A DNA stretch of 64,000 nucleotides from Rhodanobacter sp. (lineage in GTDB: Bacteria > Pseudomonadota > Gammaproteobacteria > Xanthomonadales > Rhodanobacteraceae). The translations under genes were made by a program, and so were the position numbers. Below the pieces are notes generated by a model. It had not been told where the DNA came from and ran no database searches. It saw nothing but the letters and a program-made list of their open reading frames with translations. Positions 27,128-37,104 of this stretch are shown here, piece by piece; within the stretch, counting starts at the first letter, position 1; the number at the start of each line of letters is the position of its first letter. The stretch spans positions 206,245 through 270,244 of the forward strand of contig JASBTI010000016.1 of the NCBI GenBank assembly GCA_030148505.1. The letters run 5' to 3'.

Positions 27128-28122
27128 GAGGGGTCGACCTCCACGCCACAGCGGAATCGACGTTCAGCACCGGGCAACAGGCGAATCGCCGTTGTGCAAT
27201 CAGGTCGATTGAACGCATCGGCCATGCATTCCATCGGCTCCAGCGCGACCGCGCGCCGCGCATCCCGGCTCACCGTGTCCGCGGTAAACGCATGCATCAC
27301 CCCGCGCTCTTGCCATACCGCGATGCCTAGCCCGCTGACGGGGTCGTGCAGTCGCGTGCGGATACGCCCGTCGGGATCGGCACCGAGCTCGCAGTATTCC
27401 TGATCGATGATGGCGTCGCCGATGCGCCGCGGTGCGCGAAAATCCAGCGCCGGGACATGGTCCAGCGATACGTAAGCGGCTTGATCGGCAAGCGGGATAA
27501 GGTCGGCGTCGGTACGAATAACGGTCTGCGCCGGAATCTGCAGCTGCCAGTCCTCGATGCCGCCAGCGGCCAGGCGGAAATAGGGATGCCATCCGAAAAA
27601 GCATGGTGCCGCCTCGTTGCCGACGTTGCGCATCAGCGCTTCCAGGGTCATCCCCTGGGCGTCCAGGGTGAAGCGGACGCTGAGGTCGACCGCATGCGGA
27701 TAGCCCGGCTGTGGGCGGATCGCTGCGCTGCTGAGCATGACGCTGGCGCCGTCATTGTCGGCGAGCAGCGAGTCGACGGCAAAGTCCACATCGCGCACGA
27801 AACCGTGCCGGCTGGCCCGCTGGGTATCGTTTACGCCCGGTTGCAGGTCCTGCGATTGGCCGTCGAAGCGATAGCGCGCATCACCGATACGCCCGGCAAA
27901 AGGCACCATGATGGCAAAGCGGGAGCCGGGTCGGCGGAGGACTTCGTCGGCGTTTCGGTAGCCGTCGGCAAGATCGTGCACGACACCATGTCGCACCACC
28001 TCGAAACCGAGCACGGCAGCGCCATGCCGCGCAATACGCAGTCGTCGTCGGCTGGCCGTATCGTTCAGCACCACGATCTCCTGCTTCCCCCACCAGGTCG
28101 ACTCTGCCGCGTAGCGCGTCAT
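27124..28122 (-). CDS. aldose 1-epimerase family protein
   Basis: 332 residues. Galactose-mutarotase-like beta-sandwich with VPFAGRIGDARYRFDG, the NDTQRASRHGFVRD segment (catalytic histidine region), FFGWHPYFRLA and late FTADTVSRDARRAVALEPMECMADAFN. Converts alpha/beta anomers of aldoses or acts as a related sugar-phosphate epimerase; the substrate is not defined. Overlaps the downstream dehydratase by four bases. Divergent from pepN, with about 70 bp between. Confidence 0.87.
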   Translation of the reverse strand: MTRYAAESTWWGKQEIVVLNDTASRRRLRIARHGAAVLGFEVVRHGVVHDLADGYRNADEVLRRPGSRFAIMVPFAGRIGDARYRFDGQSQDLQPGVNDTQRASRHGFVRDVDFAVDSLLADNDGASVMLSSAAIRPQPGYPHAVDLSVRFTLDAQGMTLEALMRNVGNEAAPCFFGWHPYFRLAAGGIEDWQLQIPAQTVIRTDADLIPLADQAAYVSLDHVPALDFRAPRRIGDAIIDQEYCELGADPDGRIRTRLHDPVSGLGIAVWQERGVMHAFTADTVSRDARRAVALEPMECMADAFNRPDCTTAIRLLPGAERRFRCGVEVDPS

Positions 28123-28195
28123 CCGATTTTCCTGCGATTGAAAGTCTGCATGTTAGCCTGACCCACCCCCATTTCCAGCGTTGTCCGTTGTTGCC

Positions 28196-30850
28196 ATGAA
28201 TGCACTGCAAACAGCAAAGCCCGGTTTGATCCATCTTGGCGACTACCGGCCGCCGGCCTGGCGGGCCGACACTGTCGAGTTGGTATTTGACCTGGGTATC
28301 GAGACTACCGAGGTGACAGCACGACTTCGCCTGTGCCGTGATCCCGCGCAAGACCAGATACTGCGCCTGGACGGCGAAAACTTGCAGCTGCTCTCGATCA
28401 CGCTGGATGGTGAGACGGTTCCCGCTACGGCCTATCGCCATGGCAACGGGGTGCTGGAGGTCGAAGGTGTGGCCGACGGCAGCGTGCTGGAAACCCGTGT
28501 GCGGCTGAAGCCTGCCAGCAACACCACGCTGGAGGGTCTGTACCTTTCCGGCAGTCCCGAAAACGGTTTTCTGTTGACCCAGTGTGAGGCCGAAGGGTTT
28601 CGTCATATCACCTTCTTTCCCGACCGTCCCGACGTGCAGTCGCGTTATACGGTGACCTTGCGCGCCGACCGCGCGCGTTTTCCGGTGCTGCTGGCCGGCG
28701 GCAATGCCGACGGCAGCGGTGAACTGCCCGATGGCCGCCATTGGGTCCGCTTTGTCGATCCGCACCCCAAACCCAGTTACCTGTTTGCCCTGGTGGCCGG
28801 TCGTCTGGAACACATTGCGCGCGACTACGTGACTGCCGAAGGCCGTGCGGTGACATTGAAGATCTGGTCCGAGGCCGAGGTCATCGGGCGCTGCCATTAC
28901 GCGATGGATGCGCTGGAACGCGCGATGCGCTGGGATGAGCAGGCGTACGGGCGCAATTACGATCTGGATACCTTCCATATCGTTGCCACCCAGGATTTCA
29001 ACATGGGCGCGATGGAGAACAAGGGTCTCAACGTCTTCAACGCCAAATACCTGCTGGCCGACCCGGACTGCAGCACCGACGACGAATACCGGCATGTCGA
29101 GGCGGTGGTCGCGCACGAATACTTCCATAACTGGAGCGGCAACCGGGTGACCTGCCGCGACTGGTTCCAGCTGTCGCTGAAGGAAGGCCTCACCGTATAC
29201 CGCGAACAGAGTTTCTCGGCCGAGATGAATTCGGCGCCCTTGAAGCGCATCGAAGATGTGGCATTGCTGCGTCGCGCCCAGTTTCCCGAAGACGCGGGGC
29301 CGCTGGCGCACCCGGTGCGCCCGGCGCAGTACAGCGAAATCAACAATTTCTATACCGCTACCGTGTACGAAAAGGGTGCCGAGCTGGTGCGCATGGTGGC
29401 CGGTCGTCTCGGCCAAGCCGGCTTCCGGCGTGGCATGGATCTGTATTTCGACCGTAACGACGGACGTGCCGCCACTTTGGAGGACTTCCTCGGCGCGCTA
29501 GGTGAGGCCAATCGCATCGATTTGATGCCCTACCTGGCGTGGTACGGCCAGCCCGGCACGCCACGCCTGAGGGCTCGTGGCCATTACGATGCCACACGCA
29601 AGGAATACACCTTGCTGCTGTCGCAATGGAACCGGTCAAGCGCTATCGGGCGAGAGGTGGCGCCACCGTTGCCGATTCCCGTCAAGTTGGCGTTGTTCTC
29701 GCGCCGTGGCGAGATGTTGCCCTTGCAGTTGCCGGGTGACACCGCTGCTGCGCCCAACGAGCGCGTGCTGGTACTGGTCGAGACCGAGCAGCGATTTGTC
29801 TTCGGCGGTATCGATGAGGCGCCGATTCCCTCATTGCTGCGCGGGTTCTCGGCGCCGGTCATTCTGGAGTGCGACTACGCGCCGGATGAACTGGCCCTGC
29901 TGCTGGCTCACGACATCGACGGTTTCAATCGCTGGGAGGCCGGTCAGCAGCTGGCGGCACGGGCTTACGAGGAGCTGCGCGACGGCGCCACCAGCGGCGC
30001 ATTGTCGGCCTGGTGCGACGCGCTGGCACAGTTGTTCGGCAGCCCGGAGCTGGATAACGCCTTGCTGGCGAATCTGCTGACCCCACCCGGCGAAATCGAG
30101 TTGGCGGAACGCGAAACGGCGGTCGATCCGCAGCGGATCCACATGCTGCGTCAGAGTCTCCAGCAGCGACTGGCGGAACGGCTTGGCGCCGAGGCTCTGC
30201 AGCGGCGCTTTCACAGCCTGCCCAGCGGAGATGGTGCTTTGCTGGATGCGGCGAGCCAGGCGCGGCGTCGACTCAAACGACGCGTGCTCGAATTGCTAGC
30301 GTTGATCGACAATTCCAGTGCGTGCCGAATGGCCACGGCCATGTACCAGGATGCGACAGGCATGACCGAACGGATTGCCGCGCTGGACGTGTTGGTGCGC
30401 TGCGACGATGCCAATGTTGAAGCTATCTTGAAGCTGTTTCGCCACGATCGCGCGGACAACCCGCAGGCCCTGGATAAGTGGTTTACGGTGCAGGCGACGG
30501 TGCCGGGGGAGACTGCGCTGCAGCGGGTGCTGACGCTGGAGACCGACCCCGCGTTCACGCTGCGCAATCCGAACCGGGTGCAGGCATTGCTGGGTGCCTT
30601 CGTGCGGAGCAATCCGAGTGGCTTCCATCGCGTCGATGGCGCCGGTTACCGCTATCTGGCCGAACGGCTGGCCGCGCTTGATGCCCTCAACCCGCAGGTT
30701 GCCGCTCGGCTGGCGATGGCTTTCAATGGATGGCAGCGGCTGGAACCGCAACGCCGTGACGGGGCGCGTGACGCGTTGGAAACACTGGCCGCGCGGGAAG
30801 GCCTTTCACGCAATCTGGTAGAAATTCTCGACGGGGTGCTGAGGCATTGA
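28196..30850 (+). CDS. pepN: aminopeptidase N (M1 family)
   Basis: 884 residues from ATG 28196, near the E. coli PepN length; an in-frame TTG 15 bp upstream is less likely. It is a zinc exopeptidase removing N-terminal residues in the cytoplasm. The substrate-binding GAMEN motif is at about residue 271 (NMGAMENKGLNVFN), and the zinc ligands HEYFH and distal E in NWSGNRVTCRDWFQLSLKEGLT are at about 306-332. The C-terminal ~350 residues are the helical domain typical of the Gammaproteobacterial enzyme. Monocistronic by spacing. Confidence 0.97.
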   Translation: MNALQTAKPGLIHLGDYRPPAWRADTVELVFDLGIETTEVTARLRLCRDPAQDQILRLDGENLQLLSITLDGETVPATAYRHGNGVLEVEGVADGSVLETRVRLKPASNTTLEGLYLSGSPENGFLLTQCEAEGFRHITFFPDRPDVQSRYTVTLRADRARFPVLLAGGNADGSGELPDGRHWVRFVDPHPKPSYLFALVAGRLEHIARDYVTAEGRAVTLKIWSEAEVIGRCHYAMDALERAMRWDEQAYGRNYDLDTFHIVATQDFNMGAMENKGLNVFNAKYLLADPDCSTDDEYRHVEAVVAHEYFHNWSGNRVTCRDWFQLSLKEGLTVYREQSFSAEMNSAPLKRIEDVALLRRAQFPEDAGPLAHPVRPAQYSEINNFYTATVYEKGAELVRMVAGRLGQAGFRRGMDLYFDRNDGRAATLEDFLGALGEANRIDLMPYLAWYGQPGTPRLRARGHYDATRKEYTLLLSQWNRSSAIGREVAPPLPIPVKLALFSRRGEMLPLQLPGDTAAAPNERVLVLVETEQRFVFGGIDEAPIPSLLRGFSAPVILECDYAPDELALLLAHDIDGFNRWEAGQQLAARAYEELRDGATSGALSAWCDALAQLFGSPELDNALLANLLTPPGEIELAERETAVDPQRIHMLRQSLQQRLAERLGAEALQRRFHSLPSGDGALLDAASQARRRLKRRVLELLALIDNSSACRMATAMYQDATGMTERIAALDVLVRCDDANVEAILKLFRHDRADNPQALDKWFTVQATVPGETALQRVLTLETDPAFTLRNPNRVQALLGAFVRSNPSGFHRVDGAGYRYLAERLAALDALNPQVAARLAMAFNGWQRLEPQRRDGARDALETLAAREGLSRNLVEILDGVLRH

Positions 30851-30945
30851 TGGTCGCTTCAGATGGACCAAAAGCTGCCGGCTCGCGTGCGCATCCGATC
30901 TGAAACGGAGCACGGGCGTGATCGCCATCGATCATGACCAGAAGT

Positions 30946-31131
30946 TCAGGCGTCCAGGTGGTTCAAGGCTTCCAGCAGGTTGCTCATCCGCGATTCCAGC
31001 CTCGGCTGCAATACACGCCGCTGACGTTCGTCGCGCTCGCTCAGGCGATCAATGGCCATTTCCACCTGGCCCAGCTCGACCAACAAATCATGGCGCGGGT
31101 AGACCGGTTCAAAATTGATGCTCATGTCCAT
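30946..31131 (-). CDS. small hypothetical protein
   Basis: 61 residues starting MDMSINFEPVYPRHDLL, preceded by GAGAGGGA about 7 bp before the ATG. Acidic-basic helical composition (VELGQVEMAIDRLSERDERQRRVLQPRLESRMSNLLEAL), probably one or two amphipathic helices or a coiled coil. No membrane segment and no recognised family. A longer frame from 31281 exists but looks non-coding. Convergent with pepN. Confidence 0.55.
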   Translation of the reverse strand: MDMSINFEPVYPRHDLLVELGQVEMAIDRLSERDERQRRVLQPRLESRMSNLLEALNHLDA

Positions 31132-31322
31132 CTCGGCGTCCCTCTCGTTGGTTGGTAAAGAGAAGGATGCAACGGGCGTGCCAATAGCTGGTTCGAGTCC
31201 TGGGGGGGTGACCTGCATCGCGCGACTGACGCAGCACGTCAGCAGCTGTCGCGAACTGGCATGAATTTCCGTTTTAGTCACCGCATGTTCACACGCTCGG
31301 AGTAACTATCGGTCTGCGTCGA

Positions 31323-31423
31323 GAGGGAGCGCAAGCTCTTTCACCCCAATTTTTCCGGTTTCTGGCGCCCGGCAATACGGTCATCCTGGATTCCCCCTGT
31401 TCCTGAGACCGCCGGGCGCCAGA
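31323..31423. ncRNA. candidate structured RNA element (strand uncertain)
   Basis: GAGGGAGC/GCTCTTTC close a GCAA tetraloop at 31323-31342. After a short T-rich linker, TCTGGCGCCCGGC (31361-31373) pairs perfectly over 13 bp with GCCGGGCGCCAGA (31411-31423). Inside that arm, GGTC/GACC adds four more pairs after a five-base bulge on one side only. The bulged, coaxial long arm looks like RNA rather than a protein operator. I compared it with 6S, SRP and tmRNA by eye and found no match. Direction is most likely + because the terminator-like stem with pyrimidine tail follows on that side. Confidence 0.4.
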
Positions 31424-31434
31424 TCTAAGCAGCA

Positions 31435-31470
31435 CAAGGCCCCGCAGGCTCGCCAAGTCGCGGGGCCTTG
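31435..31470. repeat. 11-bp inverted repeat
   Basis: CAAGGCCCCGC and GCGGGGCCTTG enclose 14 bases. Part of the hairpin series; no T-run follows directly. Confidence 0.5.
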
Positions 31471-31492
31471 GCATTTCCGGGCCTGAAAAGAC

Positions 31493-31519
31493 GACGGCAT
31501 CCCGAAGGATGCCGTCTTG
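31493..31519 (+). terminator. intrinsic terminator-like hairpin
   Basis: GACGGCATCC and GGATGCCGTC form a perfect 10-bp stem with CGAA loop, followed by TTGCTTCCTTCC. AAAAG lies just ahead, so it could also work on the other strand. It would end any RNA made from the structured region before mnmG. Confidence 0.6.
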
Positions 31520-31711
31520 CTTCCTTCCCCGGCACGCAATCAGACCCCTGTCCGTCCGATCTCGGCGCGCAGCATGCGCAGCGTCTGCCCGTGGAAGTGC
31601 AGGATTATCAAAGCAAAATTTGGGCCAATAGCTATGGGTGGGTAGCGGAGCGCCGCTGACGTTACCATAGCGACCTCATTCGTCACTTTATTGCACGGTC
31701 GGGGCAAAACC

Positions 31712-33586
31712 ATGCAGCACCCCACGCTTTATGACGTCATCGTGATCGGCGGTGGCCATGCAGGCACCGAAGCGGCGCTGGCGGCGGCGCGTTGCGGCGC
31801 CCGCACGCTGCTGCTCAGCCATAACATCGAGACGATTGGCCAGATGAGCTGCAATCCGGCGATCGGTGGCATCGGCAAAGGTCATCTGGTGAAGGAGATC
31901 GATGCCCTGGGGGGCGCGATGGCCCATGCTGCCGATCATGCAGGCATCCAGTGGCGTACCTTGAACCGTTCCAAAGGGCCGGCTGTGCGGGCAACGCGCT
32001 GCCAGGCCGACCGCACGCTGTACAAGGCGGCGATACGGCAGATGGTGGAAACCCAGCCGAACCTGCAGCTGTTTCAGCAAGCGGTCGATGACCTGATCAT
32101 CGAGCACGGTCGGGTATGCGGGGTGGTAACCCAAATGGGGTTGTCGTTCCGCGCCCGAACGGTGGTGCTCACCGCCGGAACGTTCCTTGCCGGCAAAATC
32201 CACATCGGCCCGGCCCAATATGCGGCTGGCCGCGCCGGCGATCCGCCGGCTACCACGCTAGCGGCGAGGCTGCGGGAGCTGCCGTTGGCGGGGGAACGGC
32301 TGAAGACCGGTACCCCGCCGCGCATCGATCGGCGCAGCGTCGATTTCAGCGGGCTCGAAGAGCAGCCCGGCGACGCACCTGCACCGGTATTTTCTTATCT
32401 CGGTTCCCGCGACACGCATCCGGCTCAGGTCAGCTGCTGGATCACCCACACCTCCGAGCGCACCCATGAATTGATTCGGGGCGCGCTGGATCGCTCGCCG
32501 CTATACAGCGGCCAGATCGAAGGTGTAGGTCCGCGTTACTGCCCCTCGATCGAGGACAAAGTGGTGCGCTTCGCCGAGAAATCCTCCCACCAGATCTTCA
32601 TCGAACCGGAGGGGCTGGATACCTTCGAGATATACCCGAACGGGATCTCCACCTCGCTCCCCTACGATGTGCAGTTGGCTCTGGTGCAGTCGATCCGGGG
32701 TTTCGAGAACGCCCACATCACCCGTCCAGGCTATGCGATCGAATACGACTACTTCGACCCGCGCGGCCTGCATCCATGGCTGGAAACCCGGGCGCTTCCC
32801 GGGTTGTACTTTGCGGGCCAGATCAACGGCACCACTGGCTATGAAGAGGCCGCGGCCCAGGGGCTGATAGCGGGTTTGAACGCGGCCTTGGCGGTGCAGG
32901 GCAAGGCGCCGTGGTATCCGCGCCGGGACGAAGCGTACATCGGCGTGCTGATCGACGACCTGACCAGCAACGGGACCATCGAGCCCTACCGCATGTTCAC
33001 CTCACGCGCCGAGTATCGCCTGCACCTACGCGAGGACAACGCCGACTTGCGTCTCACCGAGACAGGTCATGCCTTGGGCGTCGTGCCGCAGATTCGCCAT
33101 GACGCCTTACGCGCCAAGCGTGAAGCGGTCGAGCGTGAAACGCAGCGGCTGGGGAGCTTGTGGGCCGGACCGGCCAATGCACTAGGCGCGGCGATCGAGC
33201 GCCAGCTGGGACTGACGGTCAGCCGTGAGACCAGGGTCCTGGAGCTGCTGCGCCGCCCGGAGCTCGATTACGCGAAGCTCGCCACGGTGACGGAACTTGG
33301 CCCGATGGTGACACGTGAGGATGTGGCTGCGCAGGTTGAGGTGCAGGTCAAATACGCCGGCTATCTCCAGCGTCAGCGCGAGGAGATCGAGCGCCAGCAG
33401 CGTAACGAACACATCGCGATTCCTGCCGGTTTCGACTACGACAAGGTACGTGGCCTGTCGGCCGAGGTTCTGCTGAAGCTCAAGCATACACAGCCCGCGA
33501 CGCTTGGGCAGGCCGCGCGTGTCAGCGGTGTCACCCCCGCGGCAATCTCCCTGCTGTTGGTACATCTGAAACGTCGCGCCGCCTGA
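31712..33586 (+). CDS. mnmG: tRNA uridine-5-carboxymethylaminomethyl modification enzyme MnmG
   Basis: 624 residues from ATG 31712; a TTG at 31691 is a weaker start. With MnmE it adds the aminomethyl group to wobble U34 of several tRNAs. FAD site [23 protein letters not shown], signature [26 protein letters not shown], and the second signature [20 protein letters not shown] are all intact. The C-terminal helical domain ends with LKRR. Its usual partner mnmE is not in view. Formerly gidA. Confidence 0.97.
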   Translation: MQHPTLYDVIVIGGGHAGTEAALAAARCGARTLLLSHNIETIGQMSCNPAIGGIGKGHLVKEIDALGGAMAHAADHAGIQWRTLNRSKGPAVRATRCQADRTLYKAAIRQMVETQPNLQLFQQAVDDLIIEHGRVCGVVTQMGLSFRARTVVLTAGTFLAGKIHIGPAQYAAGRAGDPPATTLAARLRELPLAGERLKTGTPPRIDRRSVDFSGLEEQPGDAPAPVFSYLGSRDTHPAQVSCWITHTSERTHELIRGALDRSPLYSGQIEGVGPRYCPSIEDKVVRFAEKSSHQIFIEPEGLDTFEIYPNGISTSLPYDVQLALVQSIRGFENAHITRPGYAIEYDYFDPRGLHPWLETRALPGLYFAGQINGTTGYEEAAAQGLIAGLNAALAVQGKAPWYPRRDEAYIGVLIDDLTSNGTIEPYRMFTSRAEYRLHLREDNADLRLTETGHALGVVPQIRHDALRAKREAVERETQRLGSLWAGPANALGAAIERQLGLTVSRETRVLELLRRPELDYAKLATVTELGPMVTREDVAAQVEVQVKYAGYLQRQREEIERQQRNEHIAIPAGFDYDKVRGLSAEVLLKLKHTQPATLGQAARVSGVTPAAISLLLVHLKRRAA

Positions 33587-33699
33587 TTGCGCCGCACTAC
33601 CGTGCATGCGCACGCGTAAGTGCCAACCGCGCGACATTCGCACACCAGCTTGCTCGTGGCATCATGGGTTATTCAAGGCAGTCAGTGGGAGCGGGCACG

Positions 33700-34464
33700 A
33701 TGGAAATCTGGATCGGACGGGACGGCGAACGGCACGGCCCGTACAAGGAAGAGGATGTGCGCCAATGGCTGCACAGTGGCCAGGTGACCGGCGATGATCT
33801 TGCCTGGTACGAAGGCTTGGCCGACTGGCAGCCCTTGTCGGTGTTGTTTCCCGATGCACCCGCGGCGGCGGCGGTGCCGAGTGCGCCGCCGCCGATCGCA
33901 CCGCTACCCCAAACGACAGCCGTCGCACTGGAGGACTACGCGGGGTTCTGGAAGCGCTTGGCCGCGTTTATTCTCGATTACATCGTGTTGTACATCCCCG
34001 GAAAGTTGATCGGCATGATGTTTGGGGCCGGAGCTGCCGAGGCGGTGATGCGCCAGGCCCAGCTGGCTTCCCCCGGTGACCCTCAGGTGGCTTTTGCCGC
34101 CATGGCGCAGTATCTGGATACAGTGTGGCCCGCGTTTTTGCTCAGTGCCGTGGTGACCTGGTTGTATTTCGCGTTCCTGGAAAGCTCGACCTGGCAGGCC
34201 ACCGTCGGCAAGCTCGCCCTGGGCATCCGGGTGACCGATCTGCACGGTGAGCGCATCAGCCTGCCGCGGGCGCTGGGTCGCTATCCAGCCAAGATGCTCA
34301 GCTTCCTGATTCTCTACATCGGCGTGCTGATGGTCGCCTGGACACCCCGCAAACAGGGGCTGCACGACATGATTGCCGGCACCCTGGTATTGAATGGTCG
34401 GGCCAACGAATTCAACGGCGCATCTCCCCGCCCGACCTCGGGCAGCGGCTCGTTCAGCGCCTGA
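33700..34464 (+). CDS. GYF_2 + RDD membrane protein
   Basis: 254 residues from ATG 33700 (MEIWIGRDGERHGPY). The first ~55 residues form a GYF_2-type domain (WIGRDGERHGPYKEEDVRQWL...WYEGLADWQPL). A proline/alanine linker follows, then an RDD membrane domain with the Arg and Asp positions in FWKRLAAFILDYIVLY and a C-terminal KQGLHDMIAGT motif. About three helices. RDD proteins include Na+ or small-molecule transporters, but function is mostly unknown. Confidence 0.85.
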   Translation: MEIWIGRDGERHGPYKEEDVRQWLHSGQVTGDDLAWYEGLADWQPLSVLFPDAPAAAAVPSAPPPIAPLPQTTAVALEDYAGFWKRLAAFILDYIVLYIPGKLIGMMFGAGAAEAVMRQAQLASPGDPQVAFAAMAQYLDTVWPAFLLSAVVTWLYFAFLESSTWQATVGKLALGIRVTDLHGERISLPRALGRYPAKMLSFLILYIGVLMVAWTPRKQGLHDMIAGTLVLNGRANEFNGASPRPTSGSGSFSA

Positions 34465-34670
34465 CATCGACTCCGCTTCGACGGCGCCGGGGTGTCCATC
34501 CGGCGACACCTTCATATCCGGGAAGCCCGTGCGGAGCCGCCTCCCTGCCTTGATATCATCAATGGCTGGTGGACTGCTTGGTCTTGGCGGTCGAGCAAAG
34601 TCCCCCGGTGGCGAGAGCGTCATTGTCGACGCGACAGGTCACCCGTTTTTCAAGGAATCTTAAATCCCCC

Positions 34671-36998
34671 ATGCTCAGCATCGAACAACGCATCGCCCAG
34701 GATATCGCCGCCCAGCCGCCCCAAGTACGGGCGGCCGTGGAGCTTCTCGACGGCGGCGCCACCGTGCCGTTCATCGCCCGCTACCGCAAGGAGGCGACCG
34801 GAGGTCTGGACGACACCCAGCTGCGTTTGCTGGAAGAGCGCCTGCGCTATTTGCGTGAACTGGAAGACCGCCGCGCGGCAATCCTTGCCAGTGTCGAGGA
34901 GCAGGGCAAGCTGACCGAGATCTTGAAGGGTGAATTGCTGGGCGCCGAAACCAAGGCGCGGCTGGAGGACCTGTACCTGCCGTACAAGCCGAAGCGTCGC
35001 ACCAAGGCGCAGATTGCCCGCGAAGCGGGGCTTGAGCCGTTGGCACTGCGCTTGCGCGAAGATCCGACGCAGGTACCCGAGGCGTTGGCCGAAAGTTTTG
35101 TCGATGAAGCGAAAGGCGTGGCTGATGTACGCGCCGCACTGGATGGCGCGCGCGCGATCCTGATGGAATCGATCGCCGAGGATGCCCATCTGGTCGGTGA
35201 GCTGCGCGATTGGCTGTGGACGCAGGGCCAGATCCGCGCCAAGGTGGTTGCGGGCAAGGAACAGGCCGGCGCCAAGTTTCGCGACTACTTCGATCATCTC
35301 GAGCCGATCTCGAAAATCCCCTCGCACCGCCTGCTGGCCTTGATGCGTGCACGCAATGAGGGGGTAATCGAGCTAGAGCTTGCGCCTGCCGTCGACAGCG
35401 ATCAGGGTCATGCTGAAGGCGAGGGTCGGGTCGCCGCCCACGCCAATATCCAATATCGCGACCGACCGGCCGATGCGTGGTTGCGTGAAACCGTGCGCAT
35501 GACCTGGCGGGTGAAACTGCATCTGCATTTGACCTTGGATCTGTTCGGCCGCGTGCGCGAAGGCGCCGAGGACGAGGCGATCCGCGTGTTCGGCGACAAC
35601 CTCAAGGATCTGATGCTGGCGGCCCCGGCAGGCGCAAAAACGGTGATGGGCCTGGACCCGGGCATCCGCACCGGGGTCAAGGTTGCGGTGGTTGATGCTA
35701 CCGGCAAGCTGCTTGCTACCGACACCATTTATCCGCACGAGCCGCGCAAGCAGTGGAACGAATCTGTTGCGCAATTGGGGAAATTGAGCAGGCAACACGG
35801 CGTCAACTTGATCGCGATCGGCAACGGCACCGCGTCGCGGGAGACCGACAAGCTGGCCGCCGAGGTCATCAAGAAGCACGCTGAGCTGAAGCTGTCGAAA
35901 GTGGTGGTCAGCGAGGCCGGTGCTTCGGTCTACTCGGCATCCGAAATGGCAGCCAGAGAATTCCCGCAGCTGGACGTGAGCCTGCGCGGGGCGGTATCGA
36001 TCGCGCGACGCCTGCAAGACCCCCTGGCCGAGCTGGTGAAGATCGAGCCCAAGGCGATCGGCGTCGGGCAGTACCAGCACGATGTGAATCAGATCAAGCT
36101 GGCGCGGGCCCTGGATACCCGGGTCGAGGACTGCGTCAATGCCGTCGGTGTGGACGTCAACACCGCATCTGCCGCCTTGCTGTCGCGCGTCGCCGGGTTG
36201 TCGCCGCTGGTCGCCGAGAACGTGGTGAAACACCGCGACGCCAACGGTCCGTTTCCCAATCGCAAGGCACTGCTTAAAGTGCCACGGCTGGGCGACAAGG
36301 CCTTTGAGCAGTGCGCTGGCTTTCTGCGTGTCACTGATGGCGACAACCCGCTGGATGCCAGCGCGGTACATCCGGAAGCGTATCCGGTGGTTGAGCGGAT
36401 CATGGCGCAGTGCGGGCGCGAGGTGAAATCGATTATCGGCGACAGCAGCTTCCTGCGCGCTCTGAGGCCAGAGCAATTTACCGATGAACGCTTCGGCGTG
36501 CCGACGGTGCGCGACATCCTGAAGGAGCTGGAGAAACCCGGCCGCGATCCGCGTCCGGAGTTCGTCGCGCCGAGTTTCGCCGAAGGCGTGGAAGACGTGA
36601 AGGATCTGCGTCCCGGGATGGTTCTCGAAGGTCGTGTCACCAACGTCGCCGCATTCGGCGCGTTTGTCGATATCGGCGTGCATCAGGACGGTCTGGTGCA
36701 TGTCTCGGCGTTGTCGCACAGTTTCGTCAAGGATCCACGCGACGCGGTCAAAGCCGGCGATATCGTCAAGGTCAAGGTGATGGAGATCGATCTGCCGCGT
36801 CAGCGCATTGGCTTGTCGATGCGGCTGGACGACGAGCTCGGAGAAACGCGTGGCAACCGTGGACCCGCCACCGAAGGCGCAGCAGGTGGCGCGCGCCGCG
36901 GCCATCGCGAGAAATCGGCCGTGCCCGCCACGAAGGCTTCTGCCGCTCCGCTCAACAGCGCCTTTGCCGATGCCATGGCGAGGGCGACCAAGCGGTAA
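34671..36998 (+). CDS. tex: transcription accessory protein Tex (YhgF)
   Basis: 775 residues from ATG 34671 ([15 protein letters not shown]). Domain order: N-terminal helical Tex domain, YqgF/RuvC-like nuclease fold ([18 protein letters not shown], ~325-450), helix-hairpin-helix motifs ([24 protein letters not shown]), and an S1 RNA-binding domain near 640-715 ([31 protein letters not shown]). The tail is basic, low-complexity and alanine-rich. It is a conserved RNA/transcription-associated protein in the cytoplasm. Confidence 0.96.
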   Translation: MLSIEQRIAQDIAAQPPQVRAAVELLDGGATVPFIARYRKEATGGLDDTQLRLLEERLRYLRELEDRRAAILASVEEQGKLTEILKGELLGAETKARLEDLYLPYKPKRRTKAQIAREAGLEPLALRLREDPTQVPEALAESFVDEAKGVADVRAALDGARAILMESIAEDAHLVGELRDWLWTQGQIRAKVVAGKEQAGAKFRDYFDHLEPISKIPSHRLLALMRARNEGVIELELAPAVDSDQGHAEGEGRVAAHANIQYRDRPADAWLRETVRMTWRVKLHLHLTLDLFGRVREGAEDEAIRVFGDNLKDLMLAAPAGAKTVMGLDPGIRTGVKVAVVDATGKLLATDTIYPHEPRKQWNESVAQLGKLSRQHGVNLIAIGNGTASRETDKLAAEVIKKHAELKLSKVVVSEAGASVYSASEMAAREFPQLDVSLRGAVSIARRLQDPLAELVKIEPKAIGVGQYQHDVNQIKLARALDTRVEDCVNAVGVDVNTASAALLSRVAGLSPLVAENVVKHRDANGPFPNRKALLKVPRLGDKAFEQCAGFLRVTDGDNPLDASAVHPEAYPVVERIMAQCGREVKSIIGDSSFLRALRPEQFTDERFGVPTVRDILKELEKPGRDPRPEFVAPSFAEGVEDVKDLRPGMVLEGRVTNVAAFGAFVDIGVHQDGLVHVSALSHSFVKDPRDAVKAGDIVKVKVMEIDLPRQRIGLSMRLDDELGETRGNRGPATEGAAGGARRGHREKSAVPATKASAAPLNSAFADAMARATKR

Positions 36999-37104
36999 GC
37001 GGCCTTGACTGCGCGCGGTATTGCGTTGCAGCATGCGCTTCCGTATGGGGTGGATTACCGTAACGCTCAGCTAACAAGGCCATTCAGGCTCAGGAGTGTC
37101 ATCC

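Larger units (their letters stand above)
31132..31711. other. 580-bp intergenic region rich in hairpins, upstream of mnmG
   Basis: No convincing protein gene. Between 31323 and 31516 four stems occur in series (listed separately), ending in a terminator-like stem. This spacing is unusual for the window and suggests a non-coding RNA or structured leader. The last ~190 bp before mnmG (31520-31711) show no clear structure. Confidence 0.5.

Noticed and set aside
31323..31519. 6S RNA or SRP RNA
   Set aside because: The GGAAGGNAGCAG core of SRP RNA and the closing stem and neighbours (zapA, fau) of 6S RNA are absent.
35373..37034. 553-codon frame opposite tex, and similar long antisense frames opposite pepN, topA, the GH144 gene and the ArnT-like gene
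   Set aside because: All mirror the codon bias of firm genes, with no ribosome site or family match.
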